A DNA stretch of 64,000 nt from NCBI GenBank assembly GCA_002314875.1, contig DCHS01000046.1, positions 1-64,000 of the forward strand, in the 5' to 3' direction. This document shows positions 47,358 to 54,873 of this stretch, piece by piece. The DNA is from Prevotellaceae bacterium UBA1746 (GTDB lineage Bacteria; Bacteroidota; Bacteroidia; Bacteroidales; Bacteroidaceae). The translations under genes and the position numbers were made by a program. Numbering within the stretch: the stretch's first letter is position 1; every line of letters begins with the position of its first letter. The notes beneath the pieces were generated by a model, which did not search any database, was not told the origin of the DNA, and saw only the letters and a list, made by a program, of their open reading frames with translations.

Positions 47358-48209
47358 TTAGAGGGTGATTTCGCTAACTTCCGTGACGAAGTCTTCCCAA
47401 CCGTCCATGATGACAGCGGGAGAGTGGGTGGTGAGGATCACCTGTGCGTTGGGATTCAGTTTGCGGATCATATCGATCAGGCGCTTCTGCCAATCGAAAT
47501 GAAGGCTGACCTCAGGTTCATCCATCAGGAGGAGGTAGGGCTGGAGGTCTTCGGTGAGGACGGTCAACAAGATGACCAGCATCTGCTTTTCACCACTGGA
47601 AAGAAGATAAGGATTGATGGTCTCATCGTACTGCTTGAAACGCAGTTCATTGCTCTGGCGGTCGATGCGCTTGCCGGTCTCTGCAAAGAGTTCGTCGACG
47701 AGGTCCTGGAAAAGCGTCTTCTGAGCAGCTGCCGATGCTGCTTGTTCGCGAGCAGCAGGATCACCGCTTGTCAGGAGTTGAATCATGCGGTTGCCCACAT
47801 TGACCTGATAATCGAGATATCTGCGCTGGAGTTGGTACAACTGCCAGTCGAGTTCCGTGTTGACAGCACCCTCGGCGACAGAATTGATGCGCTCGCCCGT
47901 TAGCAACTGACGGTCAACACTGCGAACGATATCGTAATGAATTGTCGTAGCATCACTCGGCGAGAAATCAACTTTCACGCCGAACATGCGATTATTGGGG
48001 AGGGTATCCGTACGAATCTCGCCAGTCTTTGGAATTGTGCGCAAATGCTGGATGATGCGGTTCAAAATCGTAGATTTTCCTGCACCATTTTTTCCACTCA
48101 AGACATTCACTCCCGGACGTAGCTGCCAGACGATGTGCTTGCGACCACTCCAAAGACTCTTGATTTCAATCTTGTCAATATAATCAGCATATTTGTGTAC
48201 CATAGTCAT
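47358..48209 (-). CDS. AAA/ABC-type ATPase partner of DUF4435 (AriA-like)
   Basis: 283 residues from the start at 48209. The frame is open to 48392, but that extension lies upstream of the promoter and is unlike the family. All ABC/SMC-type ATPase motifs are present: Walker A GKNGAGKST (39-47), signature LSSGEKQ (203-209), Walker B LLLMDEPE (226-233), and the His262 switch in LTTHSP. The insert between the motifs (about 100-200) is short and helical, without a long SMC arm. This matches the AAA15/OLD-like ATPase group that includes AriA, although it is shorter than I recall for AriA. First gene of a three-gene operon with the DUF4435 protein and the symporter. Confidence 0.85.
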   Translation of the reverse strand: MTMVHKYADYIDKIEIKSLWSGRKHIVWQLRPGVNVLSGKNGAGKSTILNRIIQHLRTIPKTGEIRTDTLPNNRMFGVKVDFSPSDATTIHYDIVRSVDRQLLTGERINSVAEGAVNTELDWQLYQLQRRYLDYQVNVGNRMIQLLTSGDPAAREQAASAAAQKTLFQDLVDELFAETGKRIDRQSNELRFKQYDETINPYLLSSGEKQMLVILLTVLTEDLQPYLLLMDEPEVSLHFDWQKRLIDMIRKLNPNAQVILTTHSPAVIMDGWEDFVTEVSEITL

Positions 48210-48257
48210 AAACTTTAACCAAGGCAAGCCATAAGGATTTGCATTGTGTTTGTGCCG

Positions 48258-48289
48258 CAAAATTACGAAAATAATATTTAAAAAAACAA
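48258..48289 (-). promoter_or_regulatory. Promoter of the ATPase/DUF4435/symporter operon
   Basis: Minus strand TTG (48287-48289), 21 nt, TAATTTTG (48258-48265), about 50 nt before the start at 48209. Confidence 0.75.
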
Positions 48290-48348
48290 GCCTCCTTGGC
48301 AATTTGTCGTTAAAAAAAGTTAGAAAGTCGATAACCTCCACTATTTTC

Positions 48349-48379
48349 TTTCTTTTTTCATAAAAACTGAGTAATTTTG
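48349..48379 (+). promoter_or_regulatory. Promoter of the TonB-receptor-like gene
   Basis: TTTC (48349-48352), 19 nt, TAATTTTG (48372-48379). The -33 element is imperfect. Leader of about 60 nt. Confidence 0.55.
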
Positions 48380-48443
48380 CACTCGAAATCAAACGAATCT
48401 TTAGTTTCTTTCAATAGATAGCAATATATTCTCACACATTTTC

Positions 48444-51400
48444 ATGAAGAAAAAACTAAGCTTTCTCTTACTTGTCCTTTGTGCGTGTCTGAACATGACG
48501 GCGCAGAAATTCACCGTGACAGGTAATGTAATCAACGAGCACGACCAGCGTCCCGTTGAACTTGCCACTGTGCGACTGCTGACGACAGACAGTGCACTTG
48601 TAACTGGTACGTTTACAGACTCCATTGGTAATTTTACCTTGAATACTGACCGTACCGGTAATTTCATTGTCTATGCCACCTACGTTGGTTTTAAGCCTGG
48701 TAGCAAGATTATCAATCTGGCCAACCGTGACAGCGTAAATGTCGGCACACTGAAAATGATGTCCAACGATATCGCCCTCAATGCCGCCGTAGTCACAGCT
48801 ACCCTCGCCCGCGTAGAACAAAAAGAGGACACGACCATTTTCAATGCCGGTGCCTATCGTACTCCTGAAGGTGCAACTTTGGAAGCCCTCATCAAACAGT
48901 TCCCTGGCGTAGAGGTCAGTGAAAGTGGAAAGATTACCTGGAACGGTAAGGAAGTCAAGGAATTCCTCATTAATGGTAAGGACTTCTTCAAAGGCGACAC
49001 CGATGTTGCCATGAAGAATCTTCCCGTCAATCTTGTTTCCAAGGTCAAGGCCTACGACAAGAAGAGCGACTACTCCGAGCAAACGGGTATCGACGACGGT
49101 GAAGAAACCACGGTCCTCGATATCATGACGAAGCGAGAACTCAACCAGAGCCTCATCTCCAATATCGATGTTGCAGGCGGTTGGGACTGGCATGACCATG
49201 CTCTTTACAGCGGAAAAGTCTTTGTTACCCGCTTCACCGACAACAGCCGTTTTACCTTCTTCGGTAGCCGTAATAACATCGGCGATGCCGGTTTCGGAGG
49301 TCCCCGCGGTATGGGTGGCGGAGGTGGTGGCAATGGTATCACCACAAGTACGATGGGAGGTTTCGACTTCTCCTGGAACCGTCCGGGCATCGAACGTTGG
49401 AAGGCCGGCTATGTAGAAATCGGCGGTGATATCCGCTATAACGGCCGTAACAACGAAACGGAAAGTACCTCCAGCAGCGAGACCTTCATGAGCGGTACCA
49501 CGGCACAGAGTTTTGATAACAGCCACAGTTGGAGCACGAGCAAGAGTCACAACGTGAGTTCTTCACTCCGTTTCCAATGGTGTCCCGATACCCTCACCAG
49601 CCTCTCTTTCCGCCCCTCTTACAGCTTCAGCAAAAACAACAGCAGGAGCAACAGCCGTTCTGCTACCTTCGACAAGGATCCCTTTGCAGAAATTTCAGGT
49701 GCAGAAAGTACTGATGACGTTCTCAATGAATTCTTCATCGCTGATCCTTACGATTATTCCTATACTCGTGAAATTAAGACCGATGATGCTCCCGACTGGC
49801 TCGTTAACTTGAACAACAACTATAAGTTGAGCGAGAGCCAGAGCCACAACGTTAACGGAAATCTCAATATCACTCGTCGTCTCACAGGCAAGAAGGGCCG
49901 TAATATCTCCTTCCAGGCCAATGGTGGTTGGAGCAAGAGCGAATCGTTCAGTTATTCAAAGTCCAACATCTTTACCCGTCAGAACCAAGGTGGTGAAGGT
50001 GGCTCTGACCGCGAAGGCCGCGCTGACGAACAACAGGCTGCCATAGGCTTGAAGGACAAGTCAACCCACCAGTTCTCAACAAATCCTTCCATGAACTGGA
50101 ACGTTCGCGTTGGCGCCAGTTATGTTGAACCTATCGTAGGCAAGTGGTTCGGGGAACTGCGTTATAACTACGAACACAAGTTCACGGATTCCGACCGTTC
50201 ACTCTACGACCTCTACAACCGTTCATCATTCACCGAGTTCCTCGCAACCAGCGATTACTCATCCTTGAATAACCTTGTTGGTCTCTATGTTCCCGAAGGC
50301 TCCAAAATTACAGACTGGATGGATCCCACTCAAGCTTTGAGTATGATCAATGAAAACGATCTGTATGCTGCCGTCAAGGACCAGGAAAACTCTCAGTATG
50401 CTACTTATAAGTACGATAACCAGCGCATCAACGCCGGTATTCGCTACAACACCCAGGACATCAACTTCAATGCCAGCGTAAGTTTCAATCCCGAGCATAC
50501 GGATATGCACTATGTTCGTTCCATGGAGATTGATACCGCCCGTACGGTATTCACTATCAGCCCGCAGGTTCGTTTCCGCTACAATTTCTCCAAGACCAAC
50601 CGTATGGAGATCTTCTACCGTGGAAATTCCAACCAGCCCTCGATGACGAACCTCCTCCCCGTTGTTGATACCTCCAACCCCTTGCGCATCAGTGCTGGTA
50701 ATCCCGGTCTTGATCCTTCCTGGAGCGATAGTTTCCGTTTCAACTATAATGGTTACAACTCCGATCGTCAAGCAGGAACCAATGTCTATGCTTCTTTCAA
50801 CAACCAGCGTCGCAGCATCTCTACCCTCCAGATTTACGATGAAACCAGCGGTATCCGCTATTCTCGTCCTGAAAACATCAATGGCAACTGGAGCACAAAC
50901 GGTGGTTTCATGTATAACATTGGTCTTGGAGCACAGAAACTCTTTACGGTTTCTACCAGCACCAACCTTTCTTATAACAACAGCGTAGGCTACTCTTCCA
51001 GCAATCAGGCTGCAGGTGATTATACCATCTCCGAGAATCCTTCTTACGAGGAGATCAATAATTACTTCAACCATTTCATGAAGGCCAATGCAGCAAAGAC
51101 TACCGCAAAGACCACGAATGTCGGCGAGAACGTAAATCTTGCTTTCCGTCAGGCCATCTGGGACTTCAGTGTCAACGGACGTGTAAACTATCAGCACTCT
51201 GTCAGCGACGCTTTGAATGCCAACAATATGGATACCTGGGGCTTTGCTTACGGTGCCAGCGCGAATGTCACCCTTGACTGCGGCTTCGCTATCTCTACCG
51301 ATATCCGAATGAATTCTCGTCGTGGATACTCTGAAAAGACGATGAATACCAACGAACTAATTTGGAACGCCCAGTTCTCTCAGTCCTTCCTCAAGGGCAA

Positions 51401-51662
51401 GGCTTTGACCCTCAGCGTTCAGTTCTACGATATCCTCCAGCAGCAGAGCAACATCAGCCGTAATGTCTCTGCTTTGATGCGTAGTGATAATTGGAACAAC
51501 GCCATCAACTCCTACTTCATGGTTCACCTTATCTACAAGCTCAACATCTTCAACGGAAGCCACAGCAATAATGGCGGAGGTGAAGGTCGTGGTAGTGGCC
51601 GTGGCGGCTTCGGAGGCGGTCCTGGCGGTGGATATGGAGGCGGTCCTGGCGGACGTTTCTAA
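48444..51662 (+). CDS. TonB-dependent-receptor-like outer-membrane barrel with Gly-rich C-terminus
   Basis: 1072 residues, signal peptide of about 20. A CarboxypepD-regulatory-like domain lies at about 22-110 (FTVTGNVINEHDQRPVELATVRLL), then a plug-like region (TPEGATLEALIKQFPGVEVSESGKITWNGKEVKEFLINGKDFF), and a long barrel of the OMP_b-brl_3 type. Two glycine-rich runs stand out, one near 285-300 in an extracellular or turn region and one at the very C-terminus (about 1045-1072). No SusD partner is adjacent, so it is not a SusC. Likely uptake or surface role for an unknown ligand. Transcribed divergently from the ATPase operon. Confidence 0.88.
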   Translation: MKKKLSFLLLVLCACLNMTAQKFTVTGNVINEHDQRPVELATVRLLTTDSALVTGTFTDSIGNFTLNTDRTGNFIVYATYVGFKPGSKIINLANRDSVNVGTLKMMSNDIALNAAVVTATLARVEQKEDTTIFNAGAYRTPEGATLEALIKQFPGVEVSESGKITWNGKEVKEFLINGKDFFKGDTDVAMKNLPVNLVSKVKAYDKKSDYSEQTGIDDGEETTVLDIMTKRELNQSLISNIDVAGGWDWHDHALYSGKVFVTRFTDNSRFTFFGSRNNIGDAGFGGPRGMGGGGGGNGITTSTMGGFDFSWNRPGIERWKAGYVEIGGDIRYNGRNNETESTSSSETFMSGTTAQSFDNSHSWSTSKSHNVSSSLRFQWCPDTLTSLSFRPSYSFSKNNSRSNSRSATFDKDPFAEISGAESTDDVLNEFFIADPYDYSYTREIKTDDAPDWLVNLNNNYKLSESQSHNVNGNLNITRRLTGKKGRNISFQANGGWSKSESFSYSKSNIFTRQNQGGEGGSDREGRADEQQAAIGLKDKSTHQFSTNPSMNWNVRVGASYVEPIVGKWFGELRYNYEHKFTDSDRSLYDLYNRSSFTEFLATSDYSSLNNLVGLYVPEGSKITDWMDPTQALSMINENDLYAAVKDQENSQYATYKYDNQRINAGIRYNTQDINFNASVSFNPEHTDMHYVRSMEIDTARTVFTISPQVRFRYNFSKTNRMEIFYRGNSNQPSMTNLLPVVDTSNPLRISAGNPGLDPSWSDSFRFNYNGYNSDRQAGTNVYASFNNQRRSISTLQIYDETSGIRYSRPENINGNWSTNGGFMYNIGLGAQKLFTVSTSTNLSYNNSVGYSSSNQAAGDYTISENPSYEEINNYFNHFMKANAAKTTAKTTNVGENVNLAFRQAIWDFSVNGRVNYQHSVSDALNANNMDTWGFAYGASANVTLDCGFAISTDIRMNSRRGYSEKTMNTNELIWNAQFSQSFLKGKALTLSVQFYDILQQQSNISRNVSALMRSDNWNNAINSYFMVHLIYKLNIFNGSHSNNGGGEGRGSGRGGFGGGPGGGYGGGPGGRF

Positions 51663-51703
51663 CCAACACATTCTTTATATATAGGTTGTGAACGAACATA
51701 ACG

Positions 51704-51768
51704 CTTCGTTCCTCCTAACACAAAACGCAACAAGACCCGCAGAAATGCGAGTCTTGTTGCATTAATAG
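51704..51768. repeat. Left member of a 65-bp inverted repeat pair
   Basis: Read on the minus strand it matches 53609-53673: the 34-nt core is identical and the flanks share GGAGGAACGAA and TCTA. It lies between two convergent genes, the barrel gene and the luxR remnant. Confidence 0.7.
51727..51760. terminator. Terminator hairpin, left copy
   Basis: A 15-bp stem (51727-51741 with 51746-51760, one mismatch), GAAA loop. On the minus strand it is followed by GTTTTGTG. It ends the barrel gene and probably the former luxR copy. Confidence 0.75.
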
Positions 51769-51779
51769 AACATCAACTT

Positions 51780-52175
51780 CTACAATAACCTGTAGTTTTC
51801 CATGACAGCTAATGCTTCGGTTATACAATTAGGCACACTATAGAATCAAAGACATTTCCGAAGTCATGACGCTGAAGGCGTCACCGCTTGGATAACCGGG
51901 GGTGATGGTCGCAGACCTCACCCTCGGATTGTCATCTGGCAGAGGCGCATGCACCCTAAGGGGGTGCCCGATCTGAGAACAGGCTGCTGTAGTTTCAGAT
52001 GGTTCGAGTACCCTTTCAGGCCTTTCAGGGTGCGTGGTTACTCATCCTATCTCTGTCCGGGCATGAGGCCTTTGGCCATCATACCCGGTTAACGAAGCGG
52101 TGTCCCTTTTAGGGACAGGCTGCTGAGAACAATCTTATACGTGCCAAATAGTATATAGTTACCAAAAAGTATCAT
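51780..52175 (-). pseudogene. Remnant of a LuxR-type regulator gene, interrupted by a multi-hairpin element
   Basis: Only the two ends survive. On the minus strand 51839-51780 reads CITEALAVMENYRLL-stop, matching the end TINEALTVVENYHLL-stop of the intact regulator at 53714. From the start codon at 52175 it reads MILFGNYILFG, matching MMLFQNLITMF of the intact protein. Between them, instead of about 750 nt of gene, lies a GC-rich structured element. The DNA upstream of 52175 is likewise a copy of the DNA upstream of the intact gene. I conclude that this was a second divergent luxR, lost by insertion or replacement plus deletion. Found by reading, not by alignment software. Confidence 0.75.
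51867..52130. ncRNA. Multi-hairpin GC-rich element, candidate structured RNA or mobile repeat
   Basis: At least five good stem-loops follow each other. 51867-51883: 6-bp stem. 51896-51927: 10-bp outer stem with one G-U, and 4-bp inner stem. 51951-51967: 6-bp stem. 52057-52088: 5+4+4-bp stem with bulges. 52101-52117: 6-bp stem. The 11-mer ACAGGCTGCTG occurs near 51979 and again at 52115. No open frame fits. The block is visibly GC-richer than its AT-rich surroundings and sits inside a broken luxR gene. It may be an interspersed repeat that moved in, or a transcribed structured RNA. Strand not determined; I match it to no known RNA family. Confidence 0.55.
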
Positions 52176-52258
52176 ACTAAAGTATGAAAGATAACGTTTT
52201 ATAGAAAAATCATATGTCAGAATTTGTTTTTAAGACGAAAACAACCTATATTTGCACT
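52171..52258. repeat. Duplicated regulator/promoter region, copy A
   Basis: Matches 54516-54615. The first 46 positions differ at only three places, and both copies end in the same promoter. Copy B has about 12 extra bases before the -33 element. Confidence 0.85.
52223..52254 (+). promoter_or_regulatory. Promoter of the two-gene secreted module
   Basis: TTTG (52223-52226), 20 nt, TATATTTG (52247-52254). The conserved block just upstream (52171-52216) is a candidate binding site for the LuxR-type regulator at 53714. Leader of about 145 nt. Confidence 0.78.
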
Positions 52259-52409
52259 GGTAAAAAACGATAATTGACTAAAAAGGAAGAAGATACATCA
52301 TCATACAGATATAAAATACCATGATATAGAAAAGAACACTCTTTCGGAAACACATAATTAAACGAGAACATATTGGCAACGAATTTTATAAACCCAAATT
52401 ATGTACGTT

Positions 52410-53021
52410 ATGAAAAAGATTCTATCCATCGTTTTCCTGGCCCTTTTTACTTTCCCGTTTAGCAGTGAAGCTCACAAAATTACAAAGGAACAGAGAGCAG
52501 AGGCCATTTTGCAGCTCTATGATATCATCAATAAAAGACAATGGCAGATTACCACAGAAAGAGTTGTCAACGGCTATGAGACCTTTGACCAGTTGGACAA
52601 GTCACGCAACTTCCTGTTTGTAAGTGATTCCATGCAGGTCTTCCAGTTCGACATGTCTGGTGCACGTGTTAGACATAGGGACAGGGAATGCGGACCCAAC
52701 TGCTGGCATGGTAACAAATGGCATGACCCAAAATATCTTTCATTAAAGGATCCCGGCTATTATACGGGAAAGAGAAAAATCCTGTCTCTTGACATGCATG
52801 CCAATAAGAAAGGTTCTGTCGTTACCGTAACATTGAAAACACAGGGGGAGATGATTGGTCATACCATCATCACCAAGCTGTATATTGACCCGATAACCCT
52901 GCGTGTGAATTACAACAACTATGATGCAGGAAGGAAAGGTCCAGACATCCAAGGGTTTATTCGCCCTATCGATCCTGACAATTTCATTCAGCACCCATTC
53001 ACGCATGAATACGAAGGGTAG
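52410..53021 (+). CDS. Secreted protein, weak DUF4251-like resemblance
   Basis: 203 residues from the ATG at 52410, chosen because it opens the signal peptide MKKILSIVFLALFTFPFSSEA; an ATG three codons earlier is possible. After cleavage, a helix (KEQRAEAILQLYDIINKRQW) is followed by beta strands (NFLFVSDSMQVFQFDMSGA, KGSVVTVTLKTQGEM, TIITKLYIDPITLRVNY). The order resembles DUF4251 proteins of Bacteroidales, but I am not certain. The insert CGPNCWHGNKWHD contains Cys and His residues that could bind a metal. It is first of two genes behind promoter copy A and probably a target of the nearby LuxR-type regulator. Confidence 0.68.
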   Translation: MKKILSIVFLALFTFPFSSEAHKITKEQRAEAILQLYDIINKRQWQITTERVVNGYETFDQLDKSRNFLFVSDSMQVFQFDMSGARVRHRDRECGPNCWHGNKWHDPKYLSLKDPGYYTGKRKILSLDMHANKKGSVVTVTLKTQGEMIGHTIITKLYIDPITLRVNYNNYDAGRKGPDIQGFIRPIDPDNFIQHPFTHEYEG

Positions 53022-53067
53022 GAATGTATAACCTTATAGATATTCTTAACCATAAATCAAAAAAACT

Positions 53068-53514
53068 ATGAAAAGACTACTATTCGCTATCATTCTTGGA
53101 ATGTTCCTCGTAAATGCCTTTGCGAATACAAACACCATAATTGACGTCAGAACTATCAGCGTTTCCTCCGTCAGCTATTCAGATCCTTTTGAATATGACG
53201 AGACGTTCAGTCAGCTTGGCGTCCTTGACCTTTGCTGCCCGTACTTCTCCAGGGATTACCAAACGGCATCAAACAGAATCAAAGTCAGTCTTGGACGTGA
53301 TGAGCTGGAAGGATTGTTATTCCACCAGTTCGGACAGAGATTGTCCAGCGTTTCCACAGACTTATATGAAGTCTTGGATGTACCCGTTAATGAATACTTC
53401 AATGTGACTTGGAGTAGCACAGGTATCGACTTTGGCAACTATAGTTATGGTTCTGGATACCTCGGTCCAGTACTAATAGGAGAGTATACGATAAGATTCA
53501 TCTTTGTCTTTTGA
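53068..53514 (+). CDS. Small secreted protein, unknown
   Basis: 148 residues with a signal peptide of about 19 (MKRLLFAIILGMFLVNAFA). The mature part (about 128 residues) is beta-rich (TIIDVRTISVSSVSYS, YFNVTWSSTGIDFG, GYLGPVLIGEYTIRFIFVF) with a CCPY pair near 56 and an amphipathic DELEGLLFHQFGQRLSSVSTDLYEVL helix region. It ends in aromatic residues, so a small barrel or membrane-associated beta domain is possible. No family recognised. It lies 46 nt after the previous gene and is followed by the terminator at 53618. Confidence 0.6.
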   Translation: MKRLLFAIILGMFLVNAFANTNTIIDVRTISVSSVSYSDPFEYDETFSQLGVLDLCCPYFSRDYQTASNRIKVSLGRDELEGLLFHQFGQRLSSVSTDLYEVLDVPVNEYFNVTWSSTGIDFGNYSYGSGYLGPVLIGEYTIRFIFVF

Positions 53515-53608
53515 TTTGCAGCCCCGTAAAAGATGATTAATTTGTACAATATAGAGTTTAGGGATGTACGAATATCTCTGTTTACATGATATGATATAAC
53601 ATACTCTA

Positions 53609-53673
53609 TTCTAATAGGCAACAAGACTCGCATTTCTGCGGGTCTTGTTGCGGTTTTGTTTGGAGGAACGAAA
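53609..53673. repeat. Right member of the 65-bp inverted repeat pair
   Basis: Inverted counterpart of 51704-51768; the 34-nt core 53618-53651 is the exact reverse complement of 51727-51760. The pair brackets the hairpin element and the two secreted genes. Confidence 0.7.
53618..53651 (+). terminator. Terminator hairpin, right copy
   Basis: 15-bp stem with one mismatch and TTTC loop, followed by GGTTTTGTTT. It ends the secreted two-gene unit and faces the convergent regulator gene. Confidence 0.82.
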
Positions 53674-53713
53674 AACGATTTCTCGTTCTAGTTAATTATA
53701 AGTGTTCAACCCA

Positions 53714-54520
53714 TTATAACAGATGGTAGTTTTCAACCACAGTTAACGCTTCATTTATTGTATCCACATGCAGTTTTTGGAAAATGTGCGTACGGTGGGT
53801 CTTAACCGTGTTGACAGAGATAAAGAGGTTCTTTGCTATCTCTTCATTGGTCATACCCATCTTTATACGATAAATAATAGCTTTCTCTACATCACTTAAG
53901 TTAATACCTATATTATACTCTTCAAAGCGGTTTTTTTCAAAGTCGAAATGAAATCTCTTGTCAGCAGTTGAAAAAATAGTACAAATCATCTCCTTCTTAT
54001 TTGAAGAACTGATTGTAAACAAACCTGCCTTGATGATTCCGTCGTTATTTACAACTAACGGGGTAAACTTCTGAGTAATGAACAATTCATGATTATTAAT
54101 CATAATAGGATAATCTATTGTGCATACATGATGTCGATAATCGTCAAAAGAAATACCTTGGCCAGGCTGAAGATAGTTATTTCGTATAAGGAAGAATTTC
54201 TCAAGAGTATTGTCAGAAATAAGAGACCAATAAGGTACAGGGCATTCCCTTTTTTTATCACTGGAAACAGCTTCATTTATATATATAAGATGATCTGAAC
54301 AATATAGTAATCTATGCCTAACATAGTCAATAGCAAAAGTGCTCATATTACTAATATGAGTAAAAGCAGTAATATTCGACACCAAAAGCTTTGTATCTAT
54401 TTCCTCCACCTCATTGCAGAAAGTGCAACCGCTAAAAAGCAGGTCATTAACTTCATTCATATCCAAAACATTTTTCAAATCTGATGCAAACATAGTAATT
54501 AAATTTTGAAAGAGCATCAT
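53714..54520 (-). CDS. LuxR-type transcriptional regulator with PAS-like sensor
   Basis: 268 residues. The N-terminal 190 residues are probably a PAS-like ligand or signal domain (NMSTFAIDYVRHRLLYCSDHL and following strands); CTFC near 32 is the only Cys pair. The C-terminus (about 205-262) is a clear LuxR/GerE helix-turn-helix: LSDVEKAIIYRIKMGMTNEEIAKNLFISVNTVKTHRTHIFQKLHV. No receiver domain is seen, so it is not a classical response regulator. The start may be at 54520 or the next ATG at 54517. It is divergent from promoter copy B. The DNA ahead of its start is repeated ahead of the secreted genes at 52410, suggesting that it binds both sites. Confidence 0.87.
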   Translation of the reverse strand: MMLFQNLITMFASDLKNVLDMNEVNDLLFSGCTFCNEVEEIDTKLLVSNITAFTHISNMSTFAIDYVRHRLLYCSDHLIYINEAVSSDKKRECPVPYWSLISDNTLEKFFLIRNNYLQPGQGISFDDYRHHVCTIDYPIMINNHELFITQKFTPLVVNNDGIIKAGLFTISSSNKKEMICTIFSTADKRFHFDFEKNRFEEYNIGINLSDVEKAIIYRIKMGMTNEEIAKNLFISVNTVKTHRTHIFQKLHVDTINEALTVVENYHLL

Positions 54521-54615
54521 ACTAAAGGATGAAAAATAACGTTTTATAGAAAAATCATACGTAAAGATGATAGCCAGTATTTGTTTTTAAGTTGATAACA
54601 GCCTATATTTGCACT
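54516..54615. repeat. Duplicated regulator/promoter region, copy B
   Basis: Begins at the start codons of the intact luxR-type gene and ends just after a plus-strand promoter; counterpart of 52171-52258. Confidence 0.85.
54580..54611 (+). promoter_or_regulatory. Promoter copy B, now leading into a gene remnant
   Basis: TTTG (54580-54583), 20 nt, TATATTTG (54604-54611), identical in both boxes to the promoter at 52223. Confidence 0.75.
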
Positions 54616-54635
54616 ACTAATAATAATAGACTTAA

Positions 54636-54797
54636 GTTCCTTTGATTGGCATTGAACCCAACTTCGACAAGGCGAGTATTACCAATGTAATTACTACCAC
54701 ACCAACAGCCACCGGTTCCTATGATCTTCAGGGCAGAAAAATCATCTCTTCACAGCATGGCATCATAATTAAAAATGGGAAAAAAGCAATGAATTAA
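54636..54797 (+). pseudogene. C-terminal remnant of a secreted protein with YDLQGR tail
   Basis: An open stretch with no start codon, bounded upstream by an in-frame TAA. It reads EPNFDKASITNV, then a Thr/Pro-rich link, then YDLQGRKIISSQHGIIIKNGKKAMN-stop. This is the short tail found at the C-terminus of several secreted proteins in this window. It lies directly behind promoter copy B, so most of the gene has been deleted while its promoter, tail and terminator remain. Confidence 0.8.
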
Positions 54798-54832
54798 AGA
54801 GAATATAAACATAATAATCTCTATTCTAAACC

Positions 54833-54863
54833 GCAACACGACCCGATTTGCAGGTCGTGTTGC
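54833..54863 (+). terminator. Terminator behind the gene remnant
   Basis: An 11-bp stem (54833-54843 with 54853-54863) followed by ATTTTGTGTTTT. Its sequence is related to the hairpins at 51727 and 53618, and CTCTATTCTAA precedes both it and the hairpin at 53618. It may also serve tilS, which ends at 54874 on the other strand. Confidence 0.8.
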
Positions 54864-54873
54864 ATTTTGTGTT

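Noticed and set aside
48210..48392. Longer N-terminus of the AAA ATPase
   Set aside because: It lies across and beyond the promoter at 48258-48289 and adds residues unlike the family.
48468..49550. 360-codon open frame on the minus strand
   Set aside because: Antisense to the TonB-receptor-like gene, whose reading frame has clear domains.
51867..52130. Multi-hairpin element as an integron attC array, retron RNA or IscB-type guide RNA
   Set aside because: No integrase, reverse transcriptase or IscB/TnpB gene is present in the window, and the hairpins do not show the attC core pattern.
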